From contig OX465581.1 of NCBI GenBank assembly GCA_950022655.1, positions 108,917,125-108,981,124 on the forward strand: a stretch of 64,000 nucleotides of DNA. The letters are read 5' to 3'. This document shows, in pieces, positions 48,630 to 61,175 of this stretch. A program made the translations under genes and the position numbers. Below the pieces are notes generated by a model. The model was given only the letters and a program-made list of their open reading frames with translations. It did not search any database and was not told the origin of the DNA. Source of the DNA: Alentia gelatinosa. Its lineage: Eukaryota > Annelida > Polychaeta > Phyllodocida > Polynoidae. Every line of letters starts with the position of its first letter. Position 1 is the first letter of the stretch.

Positions 48630-49016
48630 TTAGTAGAAACCAAACGAGAGCCTTGTCAATGTTTATGCCATGATGGGCAGGTTGTGTATTACTACACTCA
48701 GCTAACGCCTCGTGTAGTGAGTAGCAGACCTGACCAGAGTGGTATAAACATTGAGAAGGCTAACTCGAGTTCAGTTTCGTATCCCATCTCACCGATATGC
48801 AGAGAAAATTTTGTAAATATCCATGTTAGTAGCGTGTTGACACTCATCGGAGGATGGCCGCATCTATCAATGCTGCTGGATCTACTTTCGTTATCTCGTC
48901 CCCGATTGGTCTGTTTTTTATTCACCCCGGTGCATAAACAACACTTTATTCAAGGCTCCGTCAGATACACTGAGTCAATGTTAAACCTATGGCGTTTTTT
49001 ATTATGGGTAGGATAA
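48630..49016 (+). mobile_element. Nested-hairpin element A9
   Basis: Hairpin arms AGCCTTGTCAATGTTTATGCC (48649) and TATAAACATTGAGAAGGCT (to 48761) enclose ACTACACTCAGCTAACGCC + TCGTGTAGT, whose complement reads CACGAGGCGTTAGCTGAGTG like the other apices. The module ends ATGGGTAGGATAA at 49016 and carries CAATGTTAAACCTATGGCG. Its left boundary (TATCCCATCTCACC, 48780) is degenerate. ATAAACAACACTTTAT is shared with A1. Confidence 0.65.
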
Positions 49017-52000
49017 ATAAAAGAGTTATCAGGGGCATGTTGTTGTAATTGTATATATGTAGGTAGGAAAGCGGAAATGACTATTTGACCTGATATTAGT
49101 ATATTTTGTAGAGGAAACTCCACATTCTCCATTAGGATAACACCGTCTGGTGCTAAGTATCTGGTGCTAAGTATAAATGGCCTAGCTTATATGAACCATT
49201 GCCAAGTAGTCAATGGAGCCTGTCGCCGTAGGTAAGCGTGTAGACGCTGCAGCGTGTATTAATTGATTTTCCAGACTAATTGGGTCGGATTTCCTGGACT
49301 AACGCGGAAGATAATCACGTCATTATTTTGTGAATCACTAATCGATACTTTAAACGTGATGAACGCCAATTCGTTCTCTTATTATGTGAGGTGTTTTGAC
49401 AAATGCAGACAAAAATAATATCATTTTAGGTTAGGATAAAACAATACAAGTCGCCCAATTTGGTGTAAAGAAAAAATATATCATTGTTATATCTCAGTTG
49501 TTTCACAAAATATATATGTAAGAAGTTGTCTACAAGCAGAATGCAACATGCATTGATTATATGAACGCATTAATAAAAGTATTTCAAAGTTGACCATGTA
49601 ATACTAGCTTTGATAAATGTTTAAAATGTTAGGTTTTCAAATCTCACCACGAACATTTTTACGTCCTCTGTCCATAATCTCGCATGTAGATTATACGACG
49701 CATAACTGATGTCGCAACATTAAACAACATGAGAATGTTTATTCTCATACTCATGAGAATGGACATTCTCAGATGAGAGTGGTGTCCATTCCTTCATGAT
49801 ATCATGTCATCGTCTCTATTGTTGGCAAACAGTCTTTCCTTGATAAGAAAAGAGCTAGGTATTCATCGTGGAGGCAGCCCGGATGTGGTATTGATAGCAT
49901 CTTGACGTTATTGACGAGTACTCCGGAGATTACAGAGGGAAGGCAAGTGCTCATCTATTATTACGTGATTTGTTTGGTGTACTATAGTCACCGCTTCCGG
50001 AATTTCTGTAAGTGACAGCGGCCGCTTACTATTGCAATGAAGCTATATGTCCGCTCTTCCACATTTTCAAGACAAGAGTTGATACATCGAGGGACATCGA
50101 TTGCTCGAAGTCAAACCCTGGGAGTCCATATGGGTTCGAGTGACTCTTGCAATCACCCATTTTCCCTGGTTCCCTTCACCCGTCTACGAAGTCTGCTAGC
50201 ACTGCATGTCACGCACGTATTTAGAGGAGGAGCCCTGGATATTCACTCTTCCGCCATTAGCATTTATTCTCAAATATATGCTGGTTTGTGTATGGAAGGT
50301 TATGTGGGCTTCATCTGTGACCAGTTGTATATGGATCCATGTTGTACTTCAATAACTATTGATTGGCTATACTTGTTTGGTGAGAGCAGCCGGTTTTCTG
50401 ACGTTATTTTCGTCACAAGGCCGTCAAATTTCTTCTTTTTTTCTAAAGAAACTTGTTTAAACCTTGAGTGAATAGTGTCAAGCCCAAGTGCAGTACATGT
50501 AATTCTACTTTGTAAATATGCCGATAGTTTTTAACTGACAATACATGTACTATACGGTGTGTATATATTCATATATCTATCTAGTGTTCTCTGGGTGAAA
50601 AACTATATACCGTGCACTCTGCATAATGTATATTCACAACACTTTCTGTACGTAGAACTTCATTGTCTGTCGTCTGCTCCTGTAATATAAGATATAACCA
50701 GTAAGGATCCTCCTGAACATAATCACGCCCATAGTGTACTGTGCCTCGCCGTGGGCCCTGAGGTGTAATCCTTCTCTTAAAACCAGCCTCTTCCTTCTCT
50801 GCAGGGAATGACTACGCTTTCTTCTTAAGGCCCTTATTGCTGCTTTCGACTTAGCCCTAAGTAACGGCACTATGACGGTAATTATAATCGATTCTCTCTA
50901 TAGCGTCATCATTTTGGACCGTAAAAGTAATACATCATCAAATATTTCAGATAACATAAAGGAACACTTCAGGAAGCAGACCTTTAACAGACTCGGCCTA
51001 GTGGCTAGTGTAGTATTAACCTGGTAAAATCAAACATCTATTCGAGGGAACTGTTCCGAGCAAATGTGTTTCCTTACGCGGGTTCACCCTTACACGGGGT
51101 GACCCTTTTAGCGGGTTTCTACTCTATCTACATATATAAATGATTTTCCAAATAATTTCACACATTTTCGACTAAATCAATCTTCAAACATCAACTATAG
51201 GAAATCTAAAGTCGTCTTTCCCGTCTTTCCTTTCACAAGCTAGTACAGTCTAGCTATACCGTAACCATATCACATGCATATCTATCATTGATATTTTCGG
51301 ACACAAGTATACCTGATTGGAGAAAGCTTTGGTCCCGTCCCTTTGTTCATGACTTTGAACCCTAGACTGTTACTAGCTGGATGATGCTATTTTTAGATTA
51401 GAGGACGAAATGTCGTTACACAGGACCAAAGCAAAGTTAATTTCTTGACCAGAATACGTCCTTTCCAGATCTAATCGTAGTGACCTTGTGATGTCACTCT
51501 CCGTCCAGAGTGTGCTGGGAATGCTGTCACTCTCCAGCCACAGAGCGCCGAGAATGCTAAATCCCTCTCCACCCCTCGTTCCTTTCTATTAACCCGTGCA
51601 GGCATTGAGTCGGGCTGAGTGGCAAGCAGAGAAGTACACAATCACACCCCCTGTCCAAACCACAGCTCCAAACCATAATGTCATCGTGGAAAGGAGTCCT
51701 TTCACTCACCCCAGCCACGTCCCGACGCCGGTACCCAGCTGAGATCCACGTCACACACCGGAACCAGCTACAAGAGCGTGATTGCACCACCTACTGGCAG
51801 TATGGGGTACCAAAATGAACCCAGCCCAACGACAAATACCCGTTTACAAACTCCTGTCCATACGCAACCTAGAGGTGGATGAAAATAGATCTAACGCGTT
51901 CAACTGTTGGTTAAGAAAGAAGCCGAAATTTCCGTTCAGAGGAAAGTATATCATAGTTGCTGATAACTTAGAACGTTTTAGTGAATAACGACAAAAGAAG

Positions 52001-53054
52001 ATTCGATAAATTAATTCATGTCCAAATTCCTCTTGGTATTGTTTCATGATTCTGCTTTCTGAACAAAAGTTCAGCCCGATCTAACGAGAAAGAATCGGTA
52101 TTTCAACATGGATGTGAGTATATATATATGTATCTGAATTGTAGATGTTATTTTCCTGGACTGGTACATGTGGGGTGGGTTCCATTTGCATAGAGTAGAC
52201 AGGGTCTTTACCCTGATGCAGTGTGGAACCGTGTAAACATGGAACGTATGCGTGCTGAATATATTTCATGTATCTTCTAGACATCCAAACGAGATCATAA
52301 ACTACCCCGAAATGTCAAAGATTGGTTGTCTAAAAATACAAATGCACTTGGGAGACCAACTTCCTCTCTCATAAACGGTCAAGGGGTGGATGGCATCAAT
52401 CTGCCGTGGGTACCTATATCTAGCATGTAGCATGGTGGACCCGTCTTCCACGTTGTGGAGTCCTGAGTGACGCGCCAACAGATAGCGTCATGAGTGACGT
52501 CAGAGGCGCGCTTGGTGACGCTAGCCACCACCCATCCCGCCATAAATATGGAGAGGGGATCTAGGCGTCACTAAGGCGGGATTGGGGCAGGTCGTCGGGG
52601 CTCAGCAGGCTTGCTCGGCCTAATCTGTAGGCCTGTGTCTAACCCATCAGACCCTGGAGCTGCTCCAGGTCTTACAGGAGCGGATGTGAGCGTAAAAGGG
52701 AGGCAAAAGCCTGTAATCTGAAGGGAGCACTAGCTCTACCAGAGACTGTCTACTTACTGATACAACTCTACAATATTTCATTTTCATCATATCTTTGATA
52801 TCCTGTCCCTTTTTATTGCATTCATTTCCTCTTGGGTAATGAAGCGGCCGATTTTGTTTTTAACGTTTTCCTTACCAATTATGCCTCAAGGCACTCCCGT
52901 GGCTAGTGCATACGATGCCTTGAGGCACTCCCATAGCTAGTACAAATGGTACTTCAAGCCATCATTTTTCATTTTTTTGGTCAAAATGACATTATCTCAA
53001 CTGATTCAACATGGATTTTTACAATTCTGTCAGAGATTATGTAAACCATCTTTA
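49017..53054. other. No gene recognised; 42-bp palindrome at 49730; 34-bp duplication at 52881
   Basis: TGAGAATGTTTATTCTCAT (49730) and ATGAGAATGGACATTCTCA (to 49771) form a palindrome. ATGCCTCAAGGCACTCCC-type units of 34 bp are repeated at 52881-52914 and 52915-52948 and resemble the array in the piggyBac-like MITE. A 144-codon frame (50037-50471) has no recognisable domain. A GC-richer patch at 52440-52740 might be regulatory. Confidence 0.35.
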
Positions 53055-53336
53055 GGCCCGGCGTCCACCTACTATGATATGGCTCCGATATGGTCTACGA
53101 TGCGCCTCCCGATAAGAAATCAAAATCGCGTCGGAAGGTCAGTTAATATCCAGGCTGTTGACCACGTTTCTGCGATTAGACACCGATAAAAACACCATAT
53201 AATGCGTGGGGAATTGGCATGTCTAGACATATGTCTACGATTTTGTACCTTCCCAATATGTCTTCGATATTGACATTTTGCATCGGAGCCATATCGGTAG
53301 GTCTTTATTTCTATCGTAGTAGGTGAACGCCGGGCC
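53055..53336. mobile_element. PIF/Harbinger-like foldback MITE K2
   Basis: TTA at 53052-53054 and 53337-53339 flanks ends GGCCCGGCGTCCACCTACTA and TAGTAGGTGAACGCCGGGCC. CCGATATGG and related words are repeated inside. It is homologous throughout to K1. No ORF. Confidence 0.8.
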
Positions 53337-54081
53337 TTATAGTGGTAATCAATGATTAATTCAAAGTTTTCACAAAAGAAACATTGACAATCAACATTAA
53401 ATACAGTGGGAAAGAAGCAATTTTCTCAACGATTGTAACATAGGTCTGCACTACAGAGGTGGTCCAGTGTTAAGCATGCTGCAACTAAAAATGTAAAGGG
53501 GGACAGTGCAGAGTAAACGAAACTGAACCTGAATGATATACCGGATACATTTATTCGAGGTGTGAGTTACCCCTAACGTCCAAACTGAGGAAACATTAAG
53601 AAGAAAATAGTTTGGATTATTTTGTATCTCTAAGCTTTGTTTTAAACTTTGTTTTATATGGCATATTGTGAGCCATCACCTCACCTCACCCTCACTCACT
53701 CCACTCAATCGCCTCACATCATTCAGGTCAATTCTCCTACCCATCCACATCCTTATTATAGCATAATTGACAACTTAGTCGTCTCTAATTTCAGATGATA
53801 TATATATAATCATCAATCTCTGGCAATGCTATTACACCATTTAACAAACACCATCTTATAATTTTACATATGTTTTGATTAATGTTATTTAAAATGAATG
53901 TTATTTCTCCAAGCCTACCTTACTCTTAACGTGTCCAGCGGGATATGGTAATGTGCCAGTCAGATTATAGTACATTCTAAGAATATAAAATCCCTGGAGG
54001 TATATGATAAATGAATGTTGATAAAATATTTCTTTAAGACTGATCAAATCAAATAATTAATAATACGCGTAATAGAATATA

Positions 54082-54084
<3 letters not shown>

Positions 54085-54163
<79 letters not shown>
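54085..54163. repeat. (AT)n microsatellite
   Basis: About 79 bp of uninterrupted AT dinucleotides. Confidence 0.98.
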
Positions 54164-54165
<2 letters not shown>

Positions 54166-56735
54166 AGCATTGCTTTGCCTTCAGCACCTTATATACACAA
54201 ATCACTGTGTGGTCAACATCACACAAAACTGATCCCACCCTGCTCGCTTCTGCAAACAGTCCTAATCTAGGTTCACCAGTGGACAGGAGGAGGACATAGT
54301 GGACTGAGGGGCCACGTATCTGCAGCTGGCAGGACCACCCCGACTCTCTGTGGATTCCCACGATCCCCTGGATCCTCATGGAGCCTCCATGACAACGTGT
54401 CAGTAATTGAGTCTGCCGTTTGATCTCCGTATCTCTGATTGCAACTGGTGGCCACAAAGAAACCCTGGGGAAGAAAGGGACGAGTGTGGAGGTGTCCGGG
54501 CTGGGGATGAGAAATGTCTATGGTTTATAGTGGTGGTTATATCGCGACTGGTGATGAGGCCTACAGTCCTATCTGTGTGACTAGCTGCAGGTGTGAGACA
54601 TACAATACATTCATAAGACAGGAGGAATCCCATATAAATCCGGTGAAGTCTGATCTATAGTAGAGGATATTAATCCCCTCTGATTTTACATTACTCAAAT
54701 ACTCGACCATATCAATATTAGAAATCTGGGGATGTGGTTTTTAATTTAATTCATAATAGTTTATATGGGTACAAACAATGGTCTCTGCTTTGTAATTATT
54801 CTGACCATTGGTCCGACCATTGGTTTAAACAGTGCAGGAGTTCCCTCGCCCTTTTTCATTGCTGCAAAGCGATAGCGACTGCACTGAAGTGTTACATCGT
54901 GTTTAGGTGGATTTCAAACACTATATAATAAAAAACAAACGAATATAGTGTAATGGGATTATGGGTCATACCTTGTTTGAATAATAAATACTTACTAAAC
55001 TTGCCGTACAGGCTCGTTTACTAAGCATGCGGTCGCCAAACGCAGTATGCCCCTTCATTTCATCACACTAGACTAGTTTTCCTAAAATAAATAATTCACG
55101 TACTAATGTTATATCATTTATATAGAGCACGGAACCGGTTGATTTATACAAGAAACAATCAAGCAGACAAAGAAGAAAGTCATCATTATCCATGTATGAA
55201 ACCATTAGGAAAGACGATGGAGGCGATATACTGAGAGATATCTCCCACACCGAGTCACCTTTCACGTGGCATGGTTGACATGTGCACTGCCATAACTCAA
55301 TTTACGTATTCTATGCAATCTCGTGATATCACCTGACCCGGTCGTAGGGTTACTATTGGTCGCCCATTGCGCATAGTCCCTCAATGCAAAACCTTCCAGA
55401 CCTGGTGCCTTTTATCCGCCCAATATTTCATGACCTTGACCACCATCACCGAACGGAACATTCATCCCATTCACGCTCTGACCACCATGGTAAACACTTC
55501 CATCCAACGAGGCAAACTGTTCCTAGTGCACAAGTGTATTATTAGATTGTACAATACTGTAATCACTTTAGTGATTATTAAGTGGAAATTGCAATTCATC
55601 CCTTCATAGAACAACGAAAGTCTATGTAATTTTGCTTTCCAGATGTATTAGATAGATAGTGAAATCATCTTCTTCGGAGGCTTAAATTAGAATATATATA
55701 TATATGCCATTTGACATGATTCATAAAAAGGTCGTAGAAATAAACTACTTTTTCAGATCACATATCACATCTAAGTACTATATCTAAGCAAATGAAAAAA
55801 ACACTGACATTAAAGGTCACAGCACCTATCTGTATGCAGAACATGCTGGCCAAGTTTCAACATAAACGGCGGTGGCACCACAAGCTGTTACGACCTTTAG
55901 CGTAAAAGCCGGGCTAGCAGATTAACCATATGTACCTCACCCATCTCATTCCATTATTGTCAAGCTGCCAGAACGTATTCGAAACATAAAAGCATAAGCA
56001 CAGTTGATAGGAGCTCAAAACGTCGGTGTATGGGATCTAAAAGTGCCATGACAGAGAAACACCTGCAGAAACAGCTAGAGGCGGGCGATATTAAGGGGAC
56101 ATCCCGGCGATCATTGCGTCCCATCTCTTCTTATTTCTTCACACATCAGTTGGCTGCTCCGCAATCCTCCCTCTGCTTTCACGTACCCGAACCATTCCAG
56201 TTTACTCCCTCTGAGAGAAGTGTACGCTGTTCAGCACGTGACCAGGGCCCTGGCGGCGAGTCTGCAGGAGCGCCAGGACCATGCGAGAGGGCGCTGCAAT
56301 TAGGACCCAAAGCAGTGCGAGTCTCCTCCACCAGGTGGTGCAGGGAGAGGGGCTGTGCTGAGGGCCAGGGCTAAGATCTCTTTTACACTGAGTAGGACAC
56401 ACCTCAGCTTTCTCTGAGTTCGCACGCGCGACCTTCACAGACCTCCACTTCGCGCACGTTTTTTAGGGGGACTCTTTTTATCCCGGGGTCACGTGCAGTT
56501 AAAGTAGAAATCTCCAGAAGCGTACTTCTTTGGTTATATTCACTAAAGTGTATGAATGGGAAGACTTTGTATGATTATGACCCATTGAAACGCGAGACCA
56601 CTACAAATAAAACCACACACAGAGCTGTCGGACTTGTCTGAACAGGCTGCACTCGTCTGGAAGCATCGTGGTGTTAGATGTATAGAGCCGCTCGCTGTAG
56701 TTCACTCTTATCTGGAGTGTGCCGAACAGTTGCTG
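54164..56735. other. No gene recognised; GC-rich patch 56090-56480
   Basis: The GC-rich patch has CACGTG E-boxes (near 56240 and 56490) and open frames on both strands that overlap, so none is preferred. It could be a promoter-like island of an unseen exon. Confidence 0.3.
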
Positions 56736-57350
56736 GAGAACTCGACCCGACAGGAACCCGACCCGAAGTTGTCAGGGGAACTCGACCCGTTTTAGAGAAC
56801 TTGACCTGTTTTATAAAGTAATGGACGACAGAATTTAAGGCCAAGATGAAATATTTCCTATCAAGTACTTATATAGAACGTCCTGATCATGCTGTACAAT
56901 TCACAGAACGAGATGGTAATTTACGGTTTGTACGGACCGAGGCATTTATGCCTCGTTCCGTACAAACGGTAAATTATCATCGAGTTCTGTGACTTGTACA
57001 AGCATGGTTGGATGTTATATATTTACTATATACCCGAAATTTAAAAAGAAATCAATTTCATTTGGCTTAACAACCATTTTTTTAATAAACGTGTATGGCA
57101 AGGTGGTCCGTATTTTAGTGTACGGACCAGCGGTCCGTACAGTATTTTTACGTCATATGCTGAAACAGTGCGTATTTACAGTATGTACGGCATGGGTATA
57201 TAGTAAATGTATAGTATTTATCCACATTTATCCACAGTTGTATTAACAAGATATTTGAGTTCGGATGATTTAAAACGGGTCGAGTTTGTTACAGGTAGAG
57301 TTCTCAGAACGGGTCGAGTTCGTTACGGTTCGAAAAAATTCCGGGTAGAA
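56736..57350. mobile_element. Element M1 with CGACCCG ends and a 119-bp central palindrome
   Basis: The left flank carries repeated AACTCGACCCG (56739, 56780) and the right flank repeated CGGGTCGAGTT (57276, 57310), as inverted ends. Inside, 56888-57006 is a palindrome: CATGCTGTACAATTCACAG with CTGTGACTTGTACAAGCATG, TACGGTTTGTACGGA with TCCGTACAAACGGTA, apex CGAGGCATTTATGCCTCG. GTACGGACC/GGTCCGTAC recurs at about 56930, 57105 and 57120. No ORF, no target duplication identified. Confidence 0.6.
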
Positions 57351-57461
57351 TCCAACCAGTCAATGTGCACTCTGTGATCATATGTCAATCCAAAACAAGT
57401 AATGAACGACTTACTGTTTTAGGGAAACACGACATCGGATTTGGAAATAGCTTAGGGGCAA

Positions 57462-57507
57462 GGGTTACGGATAGGTTAAGGGTTAGGATAAGGGTTAAGG
57501 ATAGGGA
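57462..57507. repeat. Degenerate GGGTTA/AGGATA repeats
   Basis: AGGGTTACGGATAGGTTAAG and following bases repeat a telomere-like word imperfectly about seven times between the two M-type repeats. Confidence 0.5.
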
Positions 57508-57519
57508 TTTCTGGTTTGT

Positions 57520-57830
57520 TTTATCCCCCTGGTAGACAATATTTGAAGCCAAGATAACATACTTCCTATCAAGTATATCATTTATCAATATTTGTATGTC
57601 AGCCACGCCTTACCACGTATTTGTCCGTATTTATTCACAGTTGTATTAACTAGGTATACCTTAGTTGGGAAGATCTAAACGGGAGGAGTTTGTTACGGGT
57701 AGCGTTCTCCGAACGGCTCGAGTTCGTTTCGGGTCGAGATAAATCCGGGTATAGTTCGTTTTGCGAGTGGTTCTTCAGTATATATGCCAACCAATCAGTG
57801 TGAACTCTGTGATCATATGTCAATTTATAC
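57520..57830. repeat. Second, partial M-type repeat (M2)
   Basis: GCCAAGATAACATACTTCCT, CACAGTTGTATTAAC, CGGCTCGAGTTCG and GTGATCATATGTCAAT repeat, in order, sequences found at 56840-57391, offset by about 430 bp. It lacks the central palindrome, so it is a deleted or ancestral tandem copy. Confidence 0.55.
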
Positions 57831-58466
57831 TCAAGTGTTCAGTAGAAGCTGGGGACTCAAGGTGACTCCTCATTACCCCTTGGACTGAGTCGTATGGTTT
57901 CTACAGTGTTTGCCAAGTTTCATTTTGTTTCTTCTTATCACTGGATAGAAATCGCGAAATAAGAATTGGTACACATGATGCCAAGGAGACACGCTGTACT
58001 CGTATGAACCTGATATTCGGATCTCATGAGGAACCACGACGCATAGGCCCTTGAGCTAACCTTCATAAGGAAACATTACCAAAGATAATATACCCAGCAA
58101 TGCCTAATTTACCAGGGTGAATTCATAGTGGAAGGGCGATAAAAATCACCTCTGAGGAAGGTGATGGGAATCTAATGACATAAAACAACGTCAGTGGGAA
58201 TTCTCCCTGACAGCGATCTATCACGGGCACGTAGAGTGAAGAGCTCAACCCCGACGTGGTGAAGGCCCCATGTCATTATATTTTTCAGTTTGAAGTGCTG
58301 AAAAGTGGAAAAAGCACATCACACGCCTGTAAAAAGGACTGCTTGTATCCTCCATGATCAGTGTAATTAAAACCGCTCTTTTAGTAGAAAGGGCATTAGA
58401 AGGAGTAGTTTATGCATGGGTAGCTTATACTAAGCGCTGGTTGGTTTTAATGCATTTTGCACGCTA
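57831..58466. other. No gene recognised
   Basis: Nothing supported here. Confidence 0.4.
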
Positions 58467-58686
58467 TATCAGAGTGGAATATAGCTCATGCTTTGTCTTA
58501 TATCCCAGTCTTATTCGTGACTGATCAATATATGTATAATCCTTGTTCAAATAGGATCCGGAGTTTTGATAATAAGATCCTCTAGATAAAGGTAATGTTA
58601 CATATGATTGATTATCATTAAACTGCAGCTTAAAGGTCAGGGGATTAAGGTAGTTTCCATTGATTATATCTCCGTATTGCAGCTTT
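58467..58686 (-). CDS. Possible exon, unassigned
   Basis: A minus-strand open stretch after a good acceptor (pyrimidine-rich GCCTTTCACTCCCAG ending at 58687). It reads KLQYGDIINGNYLNPLTFKL and further polar, Tyr-rich sequence, and stops at 58464. The start (K-L-x-x-x-D-I-x-N-G-x-Y-x-P) recalls the first propeller strands of DPP4-like proteins, but that is a weak pattern match. A donor could be at 58601 (TCATAT/GTAACA), giving an 85-bp exon, or the frame may be chance. No partner exon was found. Confidence 0.25.
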
Positions 58687-58703
58687 CTGGGAGTGAAAGG
58701 CAA

Positions 58704-60896
58704 TGATTACTGTTACCAATCATTGTTTTAATTTCATATGTAGTTCAGGTCATTGACTTCGGCTAATTCTCGACGGAGTGCGGCCACGGTAAGACGATTT
58801 GACTAGAAGAATCAGGCGGGGAATTACTCCAGAGGGGAATAATTCAATAGCATTGTCCGTCTTTATCCTCCTCTCTTCAATTATTGATGCTTAAGTCTTA
58901 TCGACCAAGTCGAGTAGCTCGGAGCTTAACTACGTAATACTAAAAAGTCAGACTATTGATGTATGTAATGTGTACGCAATATAGACGTAATATGTATACG
59001 CAACACAAGCGACTTAAGCTTACATGAGTACAGGTACATGTCTAGGGATACAATTATTGTAAACGGCTTCAGAAGATTGAATATAGGTTATTTCTACAAT
59101 TTTACAGCATAAATAAATGTGAAACTAGAGGCTTTTATAAAGAAATAGTTATTTACAAGAACCATATATGTAAGATATCCGTTATGCTTTAAATCAAACT
59201 TTTGTTTTATACACTGCATACCGAGGGTTACTTGGCAGCCAGACGTTTGAATAGCAGGGCGGTTGTTTTACGCCCTTTGGGTAGTTGGCTGTAAGAATGA
59301 TTCACGTCTATTGATCTAATTGAACGTAACTAACATCAGGCAACATCTGACAGCACCACGTGGTCGATGTGGCTGCTATCTGAAAACGGTTTCCTTTTAA
59401 ATGCGAAATGCGGGAAGCCAACATTGGCCTGTGTGGGTTCGTTTTAATCAGAGACTAATCAACTTGTCTCCGTCAGCCAGGGGATAGCAATTGTGAATGA
59501 GTACATACAGCTATTGTGTGCGAAATGAAACACCGAAAACAAAGTTTGAGTGGTTGTGTAATATTCCCATTGGACATACAGGGAGAGGGTAGATAAGTAG
59601 ACAAGAGTACATCGTGCCAAATGATGGTTGCATCGTGATGGGCTAAATGTACAATGCAGGAGATGAAGGGGTATGAGGCAGGGGTCTGCTATTGAAGCTG
59701 ATCATTATAAAAGGTATCAGACACTTTGCCAGCGGCTGAAGAGGGAATTAAACGGATTAGCTGGGGATTAAATGCCTCCAGCGTAATATCAGACTAGATT
59801 AAGCCGCTCTTTTTGCATTTGAATGTGCAGAGCGTCACACCAGGTAATCAAACTGGGGAACCAACGCCATGCTCGGCCTCGGCCATAATAGGAGGACCGA
59901 CGAGCAAAAATGGGGTTTGTGTGCCGCCTGAAAATTTTCCAATTTATTTATAATATACAATGGGAGGGGGTGTAAAATGGAAACCTTTGAGCGATGTTGA
60001 AAGAATTATTGGGTGGCAGCACCATCATGGAATATTTACAGCCTCTGTGGAATAGAAATGTAATACCTGGATAACACCTACATTATTACAAGTGAACTTG
60101 TAAAATTCAAGGGCATTATTTGGCTAGCCAGATACATCAGCATGCTGTAGTTGTTACTGATGTATGTACATGTAGGCTCATCCGTTATATATATGTGTTA
60201 TTTTGAAATATCCATGAATTTAGAGCTTGGATCTTCATAAATGATCCAGCTTAACTGCAGTCGTTGGTGTATATGCTATAAATGAATGTCTGATTATGTA
60301 AAAATTAAAAGAAGAAGGCGAAGATTATACAGCTGTATGTTCCCAGGCATACCCAGGGTTTCGTGGGGAATATTACGTGGTCAAACACACGTTATGGCTC
60401 TCCAAAGTTTGGTATTTTATCGAAGGCACATACATGTAGTCTAGCAATCCGAAGAGTGACGTTTCTTGAACCAATATCTATGGGGGAAGTCGTATCACAT
60501 TTAGTTGCACATCTAAACAAACCCCACTATTTTGATATTCTCTTTGAAAGGGAAGTCCTTACGTGACAGTGCATACATATGTGGGTAGAGAGAGAGAGGG
60601 GAGGGAGTCTATGTATTTCCATTGTAGATTTAGTCATGCCAAGCATCTGACAAGGCAGGTGGAAACATGGGAGTTTCATCGCTTCATTCTTGCAAGGTTT
60701 CATACCTCACTATCCTTGGCATATTATCGCTTAATTTAGAAACACAAACATGCAACAACTTACCAATTTGCTAGAAAGGACCAAAGGCAAATCCCCAAAT
60801 TTGACTTAAAGACTCGAGACTTCATCTAAGGAGGTATACAACACAGAGGTATTAACGGAAATACATCAACTAATTTATTTTTCTCACTCGCTCACC
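58704..60896. other. No gene recognised
   Basis: AT-rich, with only short frames of up to 67 codons. Confidence 0.4.
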
Positions 60897-60926
60897 TTCT
60901 CTCTGTCTCTGTCTCTGTCTGCCTGC

Positions 60927-60988
<62 letters not shown>

Positions 60989-60997
60989 GTCTCTCTG
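60897..60997. repeat. (CT)n/(CTGT)n microsatellite
   Basis: About 100 bp of CTCTGT, CTGT and CT repeats, then interrupted CT. A GAGAGA run is at about 60588. Confidence 0.95.
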
Positions 60998-61175
60998 AAC
61001 ATTAAAATGGAAGGAACATATTGTAAAGATCTGCAGTCGATAATTCTAACTTTGTGGTATTTTTGCGTTGAAAAAGCAGCATTATTAATTATAATATATA
61101 TATTCAATCTATTCTAAATTCTTTCCTCTGAATCCAAGATGGCCGACACTGGCCAGGCTAATTGGTCCTTCCTGC

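Noticed and set aside
48555..49016. 153-codon plus-strand ORF
   Set aside because: It lies mostly on hairpin element A9; no domain was seen and the hairpin explains the sequence.
54044..54457. 137-codon minus-strand ORF
   Set aside because: Much of it is Tyr-Ile repeats from the (AT)n microsatellite.
57462..57507. Telomeric repeat
   Set aside because: Only a few degenerate GGGTTA-like units between two M-type repeats; no canonical array.
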